Shown piece after piece: positions 1 through 8,439 of a DNA stretch of 25,176 nt. The DNA is from JAUYQR01 sp031377265 (lineage in GTDB: Bacteria; Pseudomonadota; Alphaproteobacteria; Rhodobacterales; Rhodobacteraceae). The first letter of the stretch is position 1. Every line of letters starts with the position of its first letter. Where the stretch lies: the NCBI RefSeq assembly GCF_031377265.1, contig NZ_JANMET010000315.1:1-25176 (forward strand), read 5' to 3'. A program made the position numbers and the translations under genes. The notes under the pieces are model-generated. The model made no database searches. It was given only the letters and a program-made list of their open reading frames with translations, and was not told the origin of the DNA.

Positions 1-1
1 T

Positions 2-415
2 TACGGAGGCTTTCTCGAGGCATTTAAGTGGATTGCTTCTGGTATCTTTCTGCTGATGGGCCTTATGCTCATACGCAAGCCGGCAACCAATCTATCTGCC
101 GACAGCCGCATGACGCGGCCAGGCGTTTGGGCGGGCTTTGCCGTCGGCGTCGCCGCCGTGATCGGTAACCCTAAGGCGATCCTGTTTTACATGGGCGTTC
201 TGCCCGGATTTTTCGACCTGACCCGCGTTACCCCCGTGGACATTGCGGCAATCCTTTTCGTGTCCATCCTGATTCCGATGCTTGGTAACTTGGGCCTAGC
301 GCTGTTTCTGGACCGCGCTCGCCGCCTTATGTCGAGCCCCGAAGCGATGCGCCGCCTGAACATCATATCGGGCATTCTGCTGATTGGCGTCGGATGTGCG
401 ATCCCCTTCACTTGA
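2..415 (+). CDS. LysE/RhtB-family amino-acid exporter, C-terminal part (5' end outside window)
   Basis: The reading frame is open from the window edge (first full codon at 2), so the ATG at 56 is internal and the gene begins upstream. The visible 137 residues hold hydrophobic segments typical of the second half of LysE-type translocators. These are a helix at the edge ending in an LIRKP turn, a helix with the family-typical NPKA-ILFY motif (bases about 166-192) followed by a GVLPGFF loop, and two further helices ending at the stop. LysE proteins are inner-membrane exporters of basic amino acids, homoserine or threonine; the substrate cannot be read from this fragment. The stop lies only 80 bases before gyrB on the same strand, but gyrB has its own promoter in that gap. 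Family call fairly secure; specificity unknown. Confidence 0.8.
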   Translation, partial: YGGFLEAFKWIASGIFLLMGLMLIRKPATNLSADSRMTRPGVWAGFAVGVAAVIGNPKAILFYMGVLPGFFDLTRVTPVDIAAILFVSILIPMLGNLGLALFLDRARRLMSSPEAMRRLNIISGILLIGVGCAIPFT

Positions 416-437
416 CCCTAAATCTTGTGTCAAAGGG

Positions 438-466
438 GTGACAATTCCCCCTGCGGACGCTATAAG
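438..466 (+). promoter_or_regulatory. Probable sigma-70 promoter of gyrB
   Basis: A -35 box GTGACA (438-443, five of six consensus bases) is followed after exactly 17 bases by a -10 box TATAAG (461-466, five of six). Transcription would begin near 473 and leave a leader of about 23 bases before the gyrB ATG at 496. The AGGGG at 481-485 is the likely ribosome binding site. The -35 box sits inside a GGGG-N8-CCCC inverted repeat, which may be coincidence. Confidence 0.6.
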
Positions 467-495
467 TTGCAGGTAACATTAGGGGTTCCTGACGC

Positions 496-2946
496 ATGGC
501 TGAACCAGCCAAAAATCTTGCCGAATACGGCGCCGATTCCATCAAAGTTCTCAAAGGGTTAGAGGCGGTTCGCAAGCGCCCTGGCATGTATATTGGCGAC
601 ACCGACGATGGGTCGGGTTTGCACCACATGGTGTATGAGGTTGTCGACAATGGCATTGACGAGGCGCTGGCCGGTCACGCCACGGCCGTAACCGTGATAA
701 TCCACGCCGATGACAGCGTTTCGGTGCGTGACAATGGCCGGGGCATCCCGGTCGATATCCACCAGGAAGAGGGCGTTTCTGCCGCCGAAGTCATCATGAC
801 GCAGTTGCACGCAGGCGGAAAATTCAACAACACCGACGAGGGCGGCAACGCCTACAAGGTCTCAGGTGGTTTGCACGGCGTCGGCGTTTCGGTGGTTAAC
901 GCGCTGAGCGAGTGGCTGGAACTGCGCGTCTGGCGCAATGACAAGGAATACCGCGCGCGGTTTGAACATGGCGACTGTGTGGTGCATGTGCACGAGGTTG
1001 GTCCCGCGCCCGGTGAGCGCGGGACCGAAGTGCGCTTTCTTGCGTCGGCAAAGTCGAACATTCCTGAAGGAACGTTCTCAAACCTCGACTACCAGTTCAA
1101 GATCCTGGAAACGCGCCTTCGAGAGCTGGCCTTTCTGAACTCTGGCGTGCAGATCATTCTGCAAGACGAACGTCACGCCGAACCGCTTCGGACCGAACTT
1201 TTCTACGAAGGTGGTGTGCGCGAATTCGTCAAGTATCTTGATCGCTCCAAAACCCCGGTAGTTGCGGAACCAATCTACATGATCGGTGAGCGGGCCGGTA
1301 TCGTGGTCGAGGTTGCGATGTGGTGGAATGATACCTACAACGAAATGGTACTTCCGTTCACAAACAATATTCCGCAACGCGATGGTGGTACCCATCTGGC
1401 TGGTTTCCGTGGTGCGCTGACGCGGTCGATCAACGCCTACGCGCAATCGACCGGGATCGCGAAGAAGGAAAAGATCGACTTTACCGGCGACGATGCACGC
1501 GAAGGTCTGACCTGCGTTCTGTCCGTCAAGGTGCCCGATCCGAAGTTTTCCAGCCAGACCAAGGACAAACTGGTGTCGTCCGAAGTGCGGCCGGCGGTCG
1601 AGAATTTGGTGAACGAAAAGCTGGCCGAATGGTTTGAAGAAAATCCCGGCCCGGCCCGCAGCATTGTTAGCAAGATCATTGAGGCGGCCCTGGCCCGCGA
1701 AGCGGCCCGCAAAGCGCGCGAACTTACCCGCCGCAAGACCGCGCTGGATGTGGCGTCATTGCCGGGCAAACTCGCCGATTGTCAGGAGCGTGATCCCGCC
1801 AAGTCCGAAATCTTTCTGGTAGAGGGTGATAGCGCAGGAGGCTCGGCCAAACAGGGCCGCTCGCGTGCCAATCAGGCCGTTCTGCCCCTGCGCGGCAAGA
1901 TCTTGAACGTGGAGCGCGCGCGCTTTGACCGGATGCTGGGCAGCCAGGAAATCGGCACCCTGATCACCGCCCTTGGTACCGGCATTGGCCGCGACGAGTT
2001 TGACATCAAGAAACTGCGCTACCACAAGGTTGTCATTATGACCGACGCCGACGTCGACGGCGCACATATACGTACGCTGCTGCTGACGTTCTTCTTCCGT
2101 CAGATGCCCCAGCTTATCGAAGGCGGCTACCTCTACATCGCGCAGCCGCCGCTGTACAAAGTGGCACGTGGTAAGTCCGAGGTCTATCTGAAGGATCAGC
2201 CCGCGCTGGATGACTACCTTGTCGAAATGGGGCTGGAAGGCGCCGTGTTGCGGCTGGCCGATGGCACTGAAATTGCGGGCAACGACCTTGCGCGTGTGCT
2301 GGAAGGCGCGCGCCAGTTTCGCCGGGTGCTGGACGCGTTCCCGACGCATTACCCACGCGCCATTCTGGAACAGGCTGCCTTGGCCGGTGCCTTCGATCAT
2401 GGCAGCGCTGATGCTGACTTGCAGGCCGTGGCCGATACCGTTGCCAAACGGTTGAACCTTGTGGCTGCAGAATACGAACGCGGCTGGACCGGTAGGATCA
2501 CGCAGGAAAGCGGCATCCGCCTTTCGCGCGTCCTGCGGGGGGTCGAAGAGCTTCGCAATCTTGACGGTGCTGTGCTGCGCTCGGGCGAGGCGCGCAGGCT
2601 TGCCGCCGCAGCAGGTCAGCACCGCGACACCTATCGCCACCCTGGCCAGCTTGTCCGCAAGGACCGCGAGCAGATCATCCACGGCCCGATCGACCTCTTG
2701 AAGTCCATCCTGACTGAGGGTGAAAAGGGCCTTTCTCTGCAGCGCTACAAGGGCTTGGGTGAAATGAACCCCGAACAGCTTTGGGAAACCACGCTCGATC
2801 CTGAGGCCCGTACACTGCTGCAGGTGAAGGTTGATGACCTGGCCGAAGCGGATGACATCTTCACCAAACTGATGGGCGATGTGGTCGAGCCGCGGCGGGC
2901 ATTCATCCAGGACAACGCGCTGGACGTGAAGCATCTGGATTTCTGA
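496..2946 (+). CDS. gyrB: DNA gyrase subunit B
   Basis: ATPase subunit of DNA gyrase, which with GyrA introduces negative supercoils into DNA. The 816-residue product has the full set of landmarks. The GHKL ATPase carries the PGMYIGD stretch (about 29-35), the catalytic and Mg-binding motif EVVDNGIDEA with E48 and N52, and the later NNIPQRDGGTH loop. The TOPRIM domain carries EGDSAGG starting at E443 and the acidic triad D517, D519, D521 in DADVDGAH. The C-terminal GyrA-contact motif QRYKGLGEMNPEQLW is near the end. Length is close to other alphaproteobacterial GyrB proteins. The ATG is preceded by AGGGG (481-485), spacing 10. The neighbours are not dnaA, dnaN or recF, so this is the unlinked arrangement. 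ParE is excluded as a better call by the length and the extra segment between TOPRIM and the C-terminus. Confidence 0.98.
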   Translation: MAEPAKNLAEYGADSIKVLKGLEAVRKRPGMYIGDTDDGSGLHHMVYEVVDNGIDEALAGHATAVTVIIHADDSVSVRDNGRGIPVDIHQEEGVSAAEVIMTQLHAGGKFNNTDEGGNAYKVSGGLHGVGVSVVNALSEWLELRVWRNDKEYRARFEHGDCVVHVHEVGPAPGERGTEVRFLASAKSNIPEGTFSNLDYQFKILETRLRELAFLNSGVQIILQDERHAEPLRTELFYEGGVREFVKYLDRSKTPVVAEPIYMIGERAGIVVEVAMWWNDTYNEMVLPFTNNIPQRDGGTHLAGFRGALTRSINAYAQSTGIAKKEKIDFTGDDAREGLTCVLSVKVPDPKFSSQTKDKLVSSEVRPAVENLVNEKLAEWFEENPGPARSIVSKIIEAALAREAARKARELTRRKTALDVASLPGKLADCQERDPAKSEIFLVEGDSAGGSAKQGRSRANQAVLPLRGKILNVERARFDRMLGSQEIGTLITALGTGIGRDEFDIKKLRYHKVVIMTDADVDGAHIRTLLLTFFFRQMPQLIEGGYLYIAQPPLYKVARGKSEVYLKDQPALDDYLVEMGLEGAVLRLADGTEIAGNDLARVLEGARQFRRVLDAFPTHYPRAILEQAALAGAFDHGSADADLQAVADTVAKRLNLVAAEYERGWTGRITQESGIRLSRVLRGVEELRNLDGAVLRSGEARRLAAAAGQHRDTYRHPGQLVRKDREQIIHGPIDLLKSILTEGEKGLSLQRYKGLGEMNPEQLWETTLDPEARTLLQVKVDDLAEADDIFTKLMGDVVEPRRAFIQDNALDVKHLDF

Positions 2947-2967
2947 AGCCCAGACTTTTGAAGCGGT

Positions 2968-2991
2968 GGGCCGAGGTGCGATCCTCGGCCC
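2968..2991. terminator. Hairpin between convergent gyrB and hydrolase genes, probable bidirectional terminator
   Basis: GGGCCGAGG (2968-2976) and CCTCGGCCC (2983-2991) form a perfect 9-bp stem around a 6-base loop. The hairpin lies in the 48-base gap between the gyrB stop (2946) and the stop of the opposite-strand hydrolase gene (2995), where a shared terminator is expected. Neither side has a clean run of T, so it may act with help from Rho or only as a 3' stability element. Confidence 0.6.
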
Positions 2992-2994
2992 GGC

Positions 2995-4323
2995 TCAGGG
3001 CGCCGACCGGTGCTCCAGCCGTAGGCCAATCGCACTGCGCAACGGAAAGCCTGCCCAGTACGTGTCGGCGGCTGTGGGTTTGCCCGCTTCGTCGCGGTCG
3101 GCCACGCCATCCTCCGCCATCTCTACCAGCGCCAGATAGCGGTCCATCCCGGCATCGCCCTTAAGCAGCTTGCCGAAGTAGGCGGTGGTAAAATGCTGCG
3201 CGACATTGTTCATCCGAACACTATCCCAGACCGCGTCCGAGTAATGCTCGGCGGGGATGAAATCGAGGCCCTCGGCGGGTTCCCAAGCCTCTACCGGTGC
3301 AGGCATCGGTGCGCCTGCGTTGTGGTTTGCCCCGATGAACGTCAGCAGATACCGGTCGGAATTCACCGCCTCTTCAAAGATCATCCGTGTGCCACCTTCG
3401 TAAAGCGACACATCGTCCTTGCTGCCCGCGATCAAAAGCATCGGCGTCCGGATGTTGGCCAGCCCCGCCGCATCCCAGAACCCGGTGTTCCGCCCCCATG
3501 GCGCAAAGGCCACAACCGCCTTGATCCGGGGGTCGGGCAGCGCCCGCTGGCTATCGGTGCCGTCCTGATGCATCAACAGCGTTCCAGCCGGCGCGCCCCA
3601 GTCATATTTGGTGCTAGCCTCGGTCACGCCGCCACCTGCAACGATCACTGCACCATAACCCCCCATCGAATAGCCGATCAGCCCGGTGTTCCCGGCATCG
3701 ACCAACCCGGTCAGGAACGACCCTTCCGTCTTCGACAGTGCGTCGATCTGGTTCAGCACGAACAACTGGTCCAGAGGCCGGTTGACCAGCGTGCTGCCAA
3801 AAGCCGCCGGATTATCGTAAGTGCTGTCAGTGTGGTCGATCGAGACAGTCACGTAGCCCTTGCTGGCCAAATTCTCGCCCAGATGCGCCATCAGGTACCG
3901 GTTCCCCGGATAACCATGCGAGATTAGGATAAGGGGGTAAGGCCCGCCCGCCACATCCGGCGGCGCGTCTCGCAGCGCCGAACCGTGCAACGCCACCCTC
4001 CGCTTGCCATCGCGGATCAACACGCCCTCATACGCCTGGCTGCCCGCCACTGCCGGTGCACCCTGTGCCGGATACCAGACTTCTACAACCAGTGGCCGGT
4101 CATAGCGCGGCATCGCGTCAGGGCCGGTCACGTTTACGATGTCCAACTGATCCGGATTGACCACCTCCAGCGTCTGCACCCCCACAGCAAGTGGCCCGGC
4201 CGCGGCCAGTTCTGGCGCATCTGACCGGATCAGATCAATCCGGTTGTCATGCGACGCCACGTCTTGCGCAAGTCCAGCCCCAGCCGTGGCAAGCACTATC
4301 GCTGCCGCAAGTGGTTTCATCAT
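2995..4323 (-). CDS. Secreted alpha/beta hydrolase (dienelactone hydrolase/PAF-acetylhydrolase-like)
   Basis: A 442-residue protein with a cleavable-looking signal peptide: MMKPL, a hydrophobic alanine-rich stretch, then AGLAQ as a likely cleavage region. It should act in the periplasm or outside the cell. The alpha/beta-hydrolase fold is shown by the oxyanion-side HGYPGNR loop, the nucleophile elbow GYSMGG with S219, an acidic pair D303/D304 after a strand (IAGSKDD), and H334 in GANHNAG, which together give a complete Ser-Asp-His triad. The overall plan resembles the platelet-activating-factor acetylhydrolase type II / dienelactone hydrolase group; the natural ester substrate is unknown. The start is supported by AGGAG nine bases upstream of the first of two adjacent ATG codons. 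It is convergent with gyrB and divergent from manC. I see no link to glycan assembly, though an esterase removing acyl groups from a polysaccharide cannot be excluded. Confidence 0.85.
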   Translation of the reverse strand: MMKPLAAAIVLATAGAGLAQDVASHDNRIDLIRSDAPELAAAGPLAVGVQTLEVVNPDQLDIVNVTGPDAMPRYDRPLVVEVWYPAQGAPAVAGSQAYEGVLIRDGKRRVALHGSALRDAPPDVAGGPYPLILISHGYPGNRYLMAHLGENLASKGYVTVSIDHTDSTYDNPAAFGSTLVNRPLDQLFVLNQIDALSKTEGSFLTGLVDAGNTGLIGYSMGGYGAVIVAGGGVTEASTKYDWGAPAGTLLMHQDGTDSQRALPDPRIKAVVAFAPWGRNTGFWDAAGLANIRTPMLLIAGSKDDVSLYEGGTRMIFEEAVNSDRYLLTFIGANHNAGAPMPAPVEAWEPAEGLDFIPAEHYSDAVWDSVRMNNVAQHFTTAYFGKLLKGDAGMDRYLALVEMAEDGVADRDEAGKPTAADTYWAGFPLRSAIGLRLEHRSAP

Positions 4324-4673
4324 CGCGATTCTCTCCTGCTTCAGGACGTTCTGGACCGCTGCCTACATCTAACGCGCATTCAACCACAGGGCGAACCAAA
4401 TCGGATCTTCAGCTACAAATTCCTGCCGCTAAGTCAGGTTCATCCAACTCCGAACACTGCGTGGGGGTGCTATCCCTCGGAACTGACCTGAGATGCAGCA
4501 ACACCCGCGCCAATCCTGCGATCCCCCCGGATACACGTCTGGGCTTTGCCAATTGTTCCTTCGCCTATGCGCAGCGTAGCATGCTCACTTGTGTTACGCC
4601 CTCCTTCCCGCAAGATTGACCGTCAAGCGCGAGCCTAATCTGAGCGCTTCCTCGCACAGCTCTGGAATCATCA
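4324..4673. other. 350-base intergenic region between divergent hydrolase and manC-type genes
   Basis: This gap must hold promoters for both divergent genes. I find no convincing paired -35/-10 boxes: a TTGACC at 4616-4621 is followed by TAATCT after only 14 bases, which is short for sigma-70. The open frames across it show no recognisable protein. The ribosome binding site before the ATG at 4674 is weak (only TGGA). Confidence 0.4.
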
Positions 4674-6110
4674 ATGCCCACCCTTCATCCCATCTTGCTA
4701 AGTGGCGGCTCGGGCACGCGCCTCTGGCCCTTGTCGCGCAAGAGCTTTCCAAAGCAGTTTGTTCCGCTTTTGGGCGAACGTACGCTTTTCCAGGTAGCCG
4801 CCGCCCGAATGCATGGTGCAACAGGGGTCGCCAAACCCATCGTCATCACGAACTCCGACTTCAGGTTCATCGTGACTGAGCAGCTGGCCGCAGCGGGTAT
4901 TGATCCCGGTGCCGTGCTTATTGAACCAGAGGCGCGCAACACCGGGCCTGCAATCCTCGCAGCGGCACAGTATCTTGCCGCAATCGAGCCGGACGCGTTG
5001 ATGCTGGTGATGCCGACCGACCATGATATCCCCGATCTGGCCGCCTTCCGGGCCGCCGTGGCCGCTGGAGTCCCGCGTGCCGAAGCCGGAATGATTGTCA
5101 CCTTTGGCATTCGCCCGGATCGGCCGGAAACGGGCTACGGTTGGCTGGAACTTGCCGCAAGTCCGCAGGGCGCAGCGCCGCTGCCGTTGATCCGCTTTGT
5201 GGAAAAGCCAGATCTGCCACGGGCCGATGCGATGCTGAAGGAAGGTCGGTATCTTTGGAATGCGGGGATATTCCTGATGTCCGCTGAGACGCTGATTGCG
5301 GCATTCCTTGCCCATGCGCCAGATCTGATCGACCCCGTTGGCGAAGCGGTTGGTAGCGCGCGCCCAGACTTGGGTTTCCTGCGACTAGCCACCGAGCCTT
5401 GGTCCAAAGCGCGGGCCGTGTCCGTCGACTATGCGGTCATGGAAAAGGCCACCAATCTGGAAGTTGTGCCCTTTGAAGGCGCTTGGTCAGACATGGGTGA
5501 TTGGAACGCAGTTTGGCGTGACGGGGCGGGAGAGGGTGGAATTGCCACACGCGGCCCAGTGACCATGATCGACTGCGAGGACAGTCTGATCCGGTCCGAG
5601 TCTGAGGCGCTCCACGTTGTTGGCATCGGCCTCAGGGACGTCATGGTTGTTGCGATGCCTGACGCGGTGCTCGTTGCAGACAGGTCCCGAGCGCAGGAGG
5701 TGAAAGACGCAGTTGCGCTGCTGAAAGCCAAGAGTACCCGGCAGGCCGAGATATTCCCCCGCGATCACCGTCCGTGGGGCTGGTTCGAGACGCTGGTGCT
5801 TGGAGACCGCTTCCAGGTAAAGCGAATCGTCGTCCACCCGGGTGCAGCACTTAGTCTGCAGAGCCATGTCCACCGGGCCGAACACTGGATCGTAGTGTCT
5901 GGAACAGCGCGTGTCACGGTCGAGGGCGAGGTTAAGCTGATGGCCGAAAACGAGTCTGTCTATGTGCCCCTAGGCGCAAGGCACCGGTTGGAAAACCCCG
6001 GAAAGGTGCCGATGGTGCTTATCGAAATCCAGACCGGAGCCTACCTCGGTGAGGATGACATCATTCGATATGAGGACATCTATTCGCGCGGCGGAGGAGC
6101 TAAGGGCTAA
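4674..6110 (+). CDS. manC: Mannose-1-phosphate guanylyltransferase / mannose-6-phosphate isomerase (bifunctional)
   Basis: Cytoplasmic enzyme that makes GDP-mannose from mannose-1-phosphate and GTP, and interconverts mannose-6-phosphate and fructose-6-phosphate. It supplies GDP-mannose and its derivatives (for example GDP-fucose) to glycan assembly. The 478 residues match the usual length of the type II fused enzymes (AlgA, XanB, CpsB, ManC). The nucleotidyltransferase domain starts with the signature GGSGTRLWPLSR (11-22) and PKQF (26-29) and contains FVEKP at 175-179. The C-terminal cupin isomerase domain begins with RPWGWFE at R366 and carries the metal-site histidines H398, H400 and H404 in SHVHRAEHW. 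It is the first clear gene of the polysaccharide locus. It stands alone on its strand behind a long gap and is followed 124 bases later by a membrane protein gene. The choice among the equivalent symbols is conventional. Confidence 0.93.
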   Translation: MPTLHPILLSGGSGTRLWPLSRKSFPKQFVPLLGERTLFQVAAARMHGATGVAKPIVITNSDFRFIVTEQLAAAGIDPGAVLIEPEARNTGPAILAAAQYLAAIEPDALMLVMPTDHDIPDLAAFRAAVAAGVPRAEAGMIVTFGIRPDRPETGYGWLELAASPQGAAPLPLIRFVEKPDLPRADAMLKEGRYLWNAGIFLMSAETLIAAFLAHAPDLIDPVGEAVGSARPDLGFLRLATEPWSKARAVSVDYAVMEKATNLEVVPFEGAWSDMGDWNAVWRDGAGEGGIATRGPVTMIDCEDSLIRSESEALHVVGIGLRDVMVVAMPDAVLVADRSRAQEVKDAVALLKAKSTRQAEIFPRDHRPWGWFETLVLGDRFQVKRIVVHPGAALSLQSHVHRAEHWIVVSGTARVTVEGEVKLMAENESVYVPLGARHRLENPGKVPMVLIEIQTGAYLGEDDIIRYEDIYSRGGGAKG

Positions 6111-6234
6111 AGAAAGAACCGGACGCCGGTAAGGTCCACACACCGCGTTCCAATCGTTCAGTCCGCATGGCTTGGCATCGCGCGCGCAGAACATATAGAC
6201 AGCCCTGCGCCACTCTCGGGTAGGTGTGGATCGG

Positions 6235-6825
6235 ATGGAGCAGTCTTTGACCTCGCTTTTTGATTGCGTTTTCACTCTTTGGATACCCGGACTAGGCGAC
6301 CCCTCCGTGGTGGGCTGGGTCACCGTCGGTGTCTATCTGATTGCGGCCGGGGCTGCCGCGGCAATGGCGGCGAGGGGCTGGTTTCCAGATCGCACCGCGC
6401 TCCGCGAAAGGGCGTTCTGGTCCTTGGCAGCGGTGCTGCTTGTTCTGCTCGGAATCAACAAGCAACTCGACCTGCAGTCGTTCCTTACGGCTGTTGGTCG
6501 ATGCGATGCGTTGGCGCAAGGTTGGTATGAGGACCGGCGGGCTATTCAGCGAATGTTCATTCTGGTGGCAATAGGGGTGGGTGCGGCCGGGTTGCTTGCG
6601 ACCGGCCTGCTTCTTCGTGAAACACTGGCACGGACCGGGATCGCACTTCTCGGACTTGGGTTCGTTACAATCTTCGTGGTGACGCGCGCTGCAAGTTTTC
6701 ACCATATGGATGCGCTGATCAACACCTGGATTGGCGGCGTTCGGATCAACTGGGTGCTGGAGCTGTTCGGACCGCTTCTAGTCATCGCTGCAGCACTGCG
6801 CGGATTCGCGCCAAGCCGGACCTGA
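6235..6825 (+). CDS. Conserved five-helix membrane protein of unknown function
   Basis: I do not recognise a biochemical function. The 196 residues contain about five hydrophobic segments: one near VGWVTVGVYLIAAG, one just before GINKQLDLQSF, one at FILVAIGVGAAG, one at IALLGLGFVTIFV, and one at LELFGPLLVIAAAL. Polar, probably conserved motifs lie between them: NKQLDLQ, GWYEDRR, RAASFHHMD and GVRINWVLEL. The histidine pair and these charged loops make an enzyme-like or metal-binding role conceivable, but this is a guess. The ATG at 6235 is chosen because GGGTAGG ends ten bases upstream. A GTG at 6226 would add three residues but sits directly against that site. The position between manC and the initiating sugar transferase suggests a role in the glycan locus or envelope. 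Confidence 0.75.
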   Translation: MEQSLTSLFDCVFTLWIPGLGDPSVVGWVTVGVYLIAAGAAAAMAARGWFPDRTALRERAFWSLAAVLLVLLGINKQLDLQSFLTAVGRCDALAQGWYEDRRAIQRMFILVAIGVGAAGLLATGLLLRETLARTGIALLGLGFVTIFVVTRAASFHHMDALINTWIGGVRINWVLELFGPLLVIAAALRGFAPSRT

Positions 6826-6937
6826 GGGTCTTTGGGGCCGTCCCCGAATCATTTGCACCCGAGGTCAATCGGTTTTGGTGACTGAATCGGGCCGAGCGCC
6901 CAAGAAATCGGCAGCACAAGTTACCGTTCATAGAAAA

Positions 6938-6979
6938 TTCATCGTTTCTTCAGGATGAACAATGCTTTCTGGGTGTTCA
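6938..6979 (+). repeat. Two overlapping inverted repeats able to form alternative hairpins
   Basis: TTCATC (6938-6943) pairs with GATGAA (6954-6959). TGAACA (6956-6961) pairs with TGTTCA (6974-6979). The two stems share bases 6956-6959, so they cannot form together, which is the geometry of an attenuator or switch. Each stem is only 6 bp and no T run follows, so chance is a real possibility. Confidence 0.25.
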
Positions 6980-7217
6980 CCTCTTGTCCCAACGGCGGCT
7001 TCAGCGGCCGTCCGACGCGCTGGCGGCGGCACATTAAGTCATGACGAAAGCTGTTTGAAATACGGCAAGAAAAAGGCATCTGCCATTTTGTAGACTTGCT
7101 CCAGATGCCGACCAAGCTGCTTCACGGGCACCAGTGTGGCTTCTGGAGACACACAACCGGGAGATGTAAGGCAATGAAAATAAGAACTTTTTGCGCGACG
7201 GGCGTCAGGCGAACGCA

Positions 7218-7246
7218 TTGCTGTGTTCATAGTCAGATGGTAGAAT
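7218..7246 (+). promoter_or_regulatory. Possible promoter for the sugar transferase gene
   Basis: TTGCTG (7218-7223) is followed after 17 bases by TAGAAT (7241-7246). The -10 box is good (five of six) and the -35 weak. Initiation would be near 7253, leaving a leader of about 115 bases before the ATG at 7369. Confidence 0.3.
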
Positions 7247-7368
7247 TCTTAGCAAGGTGATCACCAGTCGTTTGATCGCGTTGGCACCGGGTTATCGAGT
7301 GCGTCTTTCATACGGCTTGCCGGTTGGCGTGCATTTCGATTTTGGCCGCCGCGCGGGAGGGTTTGCGA

Positions 7369-8061
7369 ATGGATTTACAAGTTAAAGATACTGTTTCGGA
7401 CTTCGATCGTCTTCAGGTCCCGCAAGTTCCAGCCTGGTCGATGCCAAAGGCGGACGGGTTATACCGTTTGGTGCTGAAACGTGCACTGGATATCTTCGTC
7501 GTGCTTCTCGCCCTGCCGATCATCGCGCTGACGGTTGGCTCGCTGGCCGCTCTGATTGCTCTTGACGGTCATTCGCCGTTCTACACGCAAAAGCGTGTCG
7601 GGCGGGGCGGTCGGATTTTCACCTTGTGGAAACTTCGCACAATGATCCCGGACGCAGATGCCCGCCTGACAGCGCACCTTTCGGGCAACGAGATGGCCCG
7701 GCGCGAGTGGGAAGCCTATCAGAAGCTTTCTAAGGACCCCAGGATCACACCGCTTGGTCAATTCCTTCGCAAAAGCTCGCTTGACGAACTTCCTCAGCTT
7801 TGGAATGTGCTGAAGGGCGACATGAGTTTGGTAGGCCCGCGTCCGATGATGCAGGAGCAGCGCTCGATTTACGCCGGCAGCGCGTATTTCCTGCTGCGCC
7901 CCGGATTGACCGGGCTTTGGCAGGTGTCCGACAGGAACAATTCGACCTTTGCACAGCGCGCAGAGTTCGACACGACCTATGAGCGCGAGTTGTCGTGGGC
8001 GACCGACCTCAGATTACTTGTGGCGACCGTGGGCGTCGTACTTCGTGGCACGGGGCTCTGA
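7369..8061 (+). CDS. Initiating sugar-phosphate transferase (undecaprenyl-phosphate phosphoglycosyl transferase, ExoY/WbaP/PglC superfamily)
   Basis: Monotopic membrane enzyme that transfers a sugar phosphate from a nucleotide sugar to undecaprenyl phosphate, the first step in building a lipid-linked repeat unit. The 230-residue product is the short, single-domain form. A membrane-embedded helix spans about 41-65, beginning right after KRALDIF. It is followed by the family signatures KRVGRGGRIF and LWKLRTM (86-92), the catalytic acidic pair D139-E140 in DELPQLWNVLKGDMSLVGPRP, and the terminal GLTGLWQVS block. The start is chosen at 7369 because GGGAGG (7355-7360) lies eight bases upstream; a TTG at 7324 would add 15 residues but has no such site. 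The sugar cannot be deduced; galactose or glucose phosphate is common in this group. Its 3' end overlaps the convergent small membrane protein gene by 85 bases. Confidence 0.93.
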   Translation: MDLQVKDTVSDFDRLQVPQVPAWSMPKADGLYRLVLKRALDIFVVLLALPIIALTVGSLAALIALDGHSPFYTQKRVGRGGRIFTLWKLRTMIPDADARLTAHLSGNEMARREWEAYQKLSKDPRITPLGQFLRKSSLDELPQLWNVLKGDMSLVGPRPMMQEQRSIYAGSAYFLLRPGLTGLWQVSDRNNSTFAQRAEFDTTYERELSWATDLRLLVATVGVVLRGTGL

Positions 8062-8249
8062 CCCAAACCGGATATTTCTGGCCCTAGCCCCTTGATCAGA
8101 CTGCCCAAGAATAGCCCCGATAGAAGCACAGCGGTTCCGGTGACCGGATAGGACATCAGGACGATCCAGATGGGCCAAGAATGAAAGAACAGCACTGCGG
8201 AAACGCATGCACCTGAGATGATCGCGATGAAAAGAGCGCCAAGCAACAT
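7977..8249 (-). CDS. Small two-helix membrane protein, paralogue A
   Basis: No known family recognised. From the ATG at 8249 (AGGGG six bases upstream) the product is 90 residues. It has two hydrophobic helices, about 1-22 and 27-50, joined by a short turn with the motif WPIWIVLMSYP, and then a polar tail. It aligns without gaps over the first 43 residues with the protein encoded at 8440-8670; shared positions include ML-G, G13-A14, PIW, YP, G38 and an LL pair. That similarity is the main evidence that both are real genes. The last 28 codons are antisense to the 3' end of the sugar transferase gene, so the tail sequence may be constrained by the opposite strand. An upstream ATG at 8345 would add 32 arginine-rich residues, which I consider non-coding. 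Membrane location is predicted; function is unknown. Confidence 0.55.
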   Translation of the reverse strand: MLLGALFIAIISGACVSAVLFFHSWPIWIVLMSYPVTGTAVLLSGLFLGSLIKGLGPEISGLGQSPVPRSTTPTVATSNLRSVAHDNSRS

Positions 8250-8439
8250 CTCAATCCCCTCAGAAAGCAACCAGCGTCTACGATTCGTGCGGCGCAATCT
8301 TCTGCTATTCGACCTTGGCCCCAATTTGACCAGCAGCAGAGTCATTAAAGCGCATTCTGTGGCACATGTGGCGGAAGCTCGCCTAGGCTACAGGGCAATT
8401 ACTAACGGAATCTTGCCGATGCTTGGGCGGGTTCAGCAC

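Larger units (their letters stand above)
6826..7368. other. 543-base non-coding region upstream of the sugar transferase
   Basis: No frame here looks like a gene; the longest (a 63-codon minus-strand frame at 7039-7230) lacks a ribosome binding site and recognisable features. It contains two mutually exclusive short hairpins (6938-6979), a possible promoter (7218-7246), and a TCGGGCC sequence at 6887-6893 that recurs in other gaps of the locus. The length suggests a regulatory leader or remnants of lost sequence. Confidence 0.4.

Noticed and set aside
1756..2934. 392-codon minus-strand frame inside gyrB
   Set aside because: Lies wholly antisense to the conserved TOPRIM and C-terminal coding sequence of gyrB; shows no domain and is a codon-bias shadow.
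4191..4619. 142-codon plus-strand frame across the hydrolase start and the following gap
   Set aside because: Overlaps the signal-peptide coding region of the hydrolase on the opposite strand and shows no protein-like features in the gap.
7039..7230. 63-codon minus-strand frame in the gap before the sugar transferase
   Set aside because: No ribosome binding site, no recognisable motif, no supporting context.
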